Below are positions 4,921 through 5,818 of a stretch of 5,818 nucleotides of DNA, piece by piece. The notes below the pieces were generated by a model, which was not told where the DNA came from, ran no database searches, and worked only from the letters and a program-made list of their open reading frames with translations. The stretch comes from a bacterium (GTDB taxonomy: Bacteria > Krumholzibacteriota > Krumholzibacteria > LZORAL124-64-63). The position numbers and the translations under genes were made by a program. Numbering within the stretch: position 1 is the stretch's first letter; every line of letters starts with the position of its first letter. The stretch covers positions 1 to 5,818 of the forward strand of contig JAUUZX010000126.1 of NCBI GenBank assembly GCA_030592025.1, in the 5' to 3' direction.

Positions 4921-5818
4921 ATCTCGCCCAGGGCCGCCGCCCGGCGCTCGATGTCGGCGGCGATCTCCAGGGCGACGCGCAGGGCCTCGCGCCCCGTCTC
5001 GCCGGTGACCGCCGGGGCGCCACCGCCACGGACACTCCCCAGGAACGCCACGATTTCTTTCATCAGGGTATCGGTCCGCTCGTGCTCGATGACCTCGGGG
5101 TTGATGGTTCCGTCGGCCCCGCGCATGACGATCCGGTTGGACTGGGCCGCGCAGTCGGCGGACAGGAGCCCGCCGGGCTGGAAGACACGGAACCGCCGCA
5201 TGTCCTGGGTGGAGACGCGGCTGGCCGTGAGGTTGGCGATGCATCCCCGCGAGAACTCGAGGCGGGCGTTGGCCAGGTCGACGCGGTCGGTGATGACCGG
5301 CGCGCCCACGGCCTGGACGTTGGTAACCGTGTCGTCCACCAGGGCCAGGAGGATGTCGATGTCGTGGATCATGAGGTCGACGACGATGTCGACGTCCGTG
5401 GCGCGGCCCGTGAAGCCGCCCAGGCGGTGGGCCTCGATGAAGAGGGGCCTGTCCACCCGCCCGACGAGGGTGCTGATGGCGGGGTTGAACCGCTCCAGGT
5501 GCCCGACCTGCAGCACGACATCGGAGGCCTTGGCGGCGGCCACCAGGGCGTCGGCCTCGGCCAGGGTGGGGGCGATGGGCTTCTCCAGCAGCACGTGGCA
5601 GCCCGCCTCCAGCAGGGGCAGGGTCACCTCGTGGTGGTGGCGGGTGGGGACGACGACGCTGGCGGCGTCGATGCGACCGATGACGGCGGCGGGGTCGGTC
5701 CCGGCCTCGCACCCGCATTCGGCGGCCACGGCGGCCGCACGTTCGGGGTCCGTGTCGACGACCGCGACGAGTTCGCACTCCTCGAGATCGGCGTATTTCT
5801 GGGCATGGAAGCGGCCCA
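4917..5818 (-). CDS. Gfo/Idh/MocA-family NAD(P)-dependent oxidoreductase, possibly UDP-GlcNAc 3-dehydrogenase-like (N-terminus outside window)
   Basis: The minus frame stays open to the window edge and gives 299 residues, beginning GRFHAQKYADLEE. Only about 10-15 N-terminal residues, including the GxGxxG start of the Rossmann fold, should be missing. Visible parts are strand 2 with VAVVDTD (17-23), where an acidic residue would bind the NAD(P) ribose, LLEKP (76-80) with the family lysine K79, GHLERFNP (105-112), and DLMIHDIDILLAL (147-159) with the conserved H151-D152. The combination FHAQKYA, GHxERFNP, DLMIHDID and NLTASRVS (195-202) resembles the oxidoreductases encoded beside lpxA/lpxB, and GnnA, which oxidises UDP-GlcNAc at C3 for 3-amino sugar lipid A. 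That assignment is inference from memory and the family is very broad. A GTG at 5729 could be miscalled as the start, but the frame upstream encodes clear family sequence. The gene converges on ribF and its TAG (4917-4919) lies within the CTAG that also holds the ribF stop. Confidence 0.9.
   Translation of the reverse strand, partial: GRFHAQKYADLEECELVAVVDTDPERAAAVAAECGCEAGTDPAAVIGRIDAASVVVPTRHHHEVTLPLLEAGCHVLLEKPIAPTLAEADALVAAAKASDVVLQVGHLERFNPAISTLVGRVDRPLFIEAHRLGGFTGRATDVDIVVDLMIHDIDILLALVDDTVTNVQAVGAPVITDRVDLANARLEFSRGCIANLTASRVSTQDMRRFRVFQPGGLLSADCAAQSNRIVMRGADGTINPEVIEHERTDTLMKEIVAFLGSVRGGGAPAVTGETGREALRVALEIAADIERRAAALGEI

Noticed and set aside
4905..4935. Possible terminator hairpin at the ribF/oxidoreductase junction (GGCCCT at 4905-4910 with AGGGCC at 4930-4935).
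   Set aside because: Only 6 bp of stem with a 19-nt loop and no T-tract on either strand; such repeats are frequent by chance in DNA this GC-rich.
5727..5729. GTG on the minus strand as the start of a 270-residue oxidoreductase.
   Set aside because: The open frame continues to the window edge and encodes typical N-terminal Rossmann sequence (FHAQKYA, VAVVDTD), so the true start lies outside.
3679..5778. A 699-codon open minus-strand frame opposite ribF and in another frame of the oxidoreductase gene.
   Set aside because: It is mostly Arg/Gly/Pro/His-rich and crosses two well-supported genes; no recognisable domain.

Overview
The window is GC-rich (about 70 % by eye) bacterial chromosome and holds six genes with almost no spacer DNA. 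Five lie on the plus strand and one on the minus strand. Codon use strongly favours G or C in third position. The organism cannot be named from this window alone. An LPS-type sugar oxidoreductase points to a Gram-negative envelope, and the architecture fits GC-rich lineages such as Deltaproteobacteria-like, Gemmatimonadota-like or FCB-type candidate phyla. That placement is inference, not identification.

Plus strand, left to right: the 3' end of infB (translation initiation factor IF-2, 2-388); a 91-bp spacer with a GC-rich hairpin; a class I SAM-dependent methyltransferase (480-1421); a fused gene joining a full-length RbfA to a full-length DHH/DHHA1 phosphoesterase of the NrnA type (1446-2855); truB (tRNA pseudouridine-55 synthase, 2855-3853); and ribF (bifunctional riboflavin kinase/FAD synthetase, 3844-4920). 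This is the widespread infB-rbfA-nrnA-truB-ribF block of translation and RNA-maturation genes. It has three local changes: a methyltransferase inserted between infB and rbfA, rbfA and nrnA merged into one reading frame, and no rpsO directly after ribF. Spacings of 24 bp, 1 bp overlap and 10 bp overlap support a translationally coupled operon from the methyltransferase to ribF.

Minus strand, right end: a Gfo/Idh/MocA-family NAD(P)-dependent oxidoreductase (4917-5818, its N-terminus beyond the window) runs convergently into ribF, and the two stop codons overlap in one CTAG. Its motifs resemble the oxidoreductases that sit with lpx (lipid A) genes and the UDP-GlcNAc 3-dehydrogenase GnnA. The region beyond the right edge may therefore be a lipid A locus.

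The most notable items are the RbfA-NrnA fusion, the glycan-cluster-like methyltransferase inside a translation operon, a His/basic-rich insertion beside the TruB catalytic loop, and an insertion in the RibF flavokinase domain. No mobile element, CRISPR array, tRNA or rRNA gene was seen.
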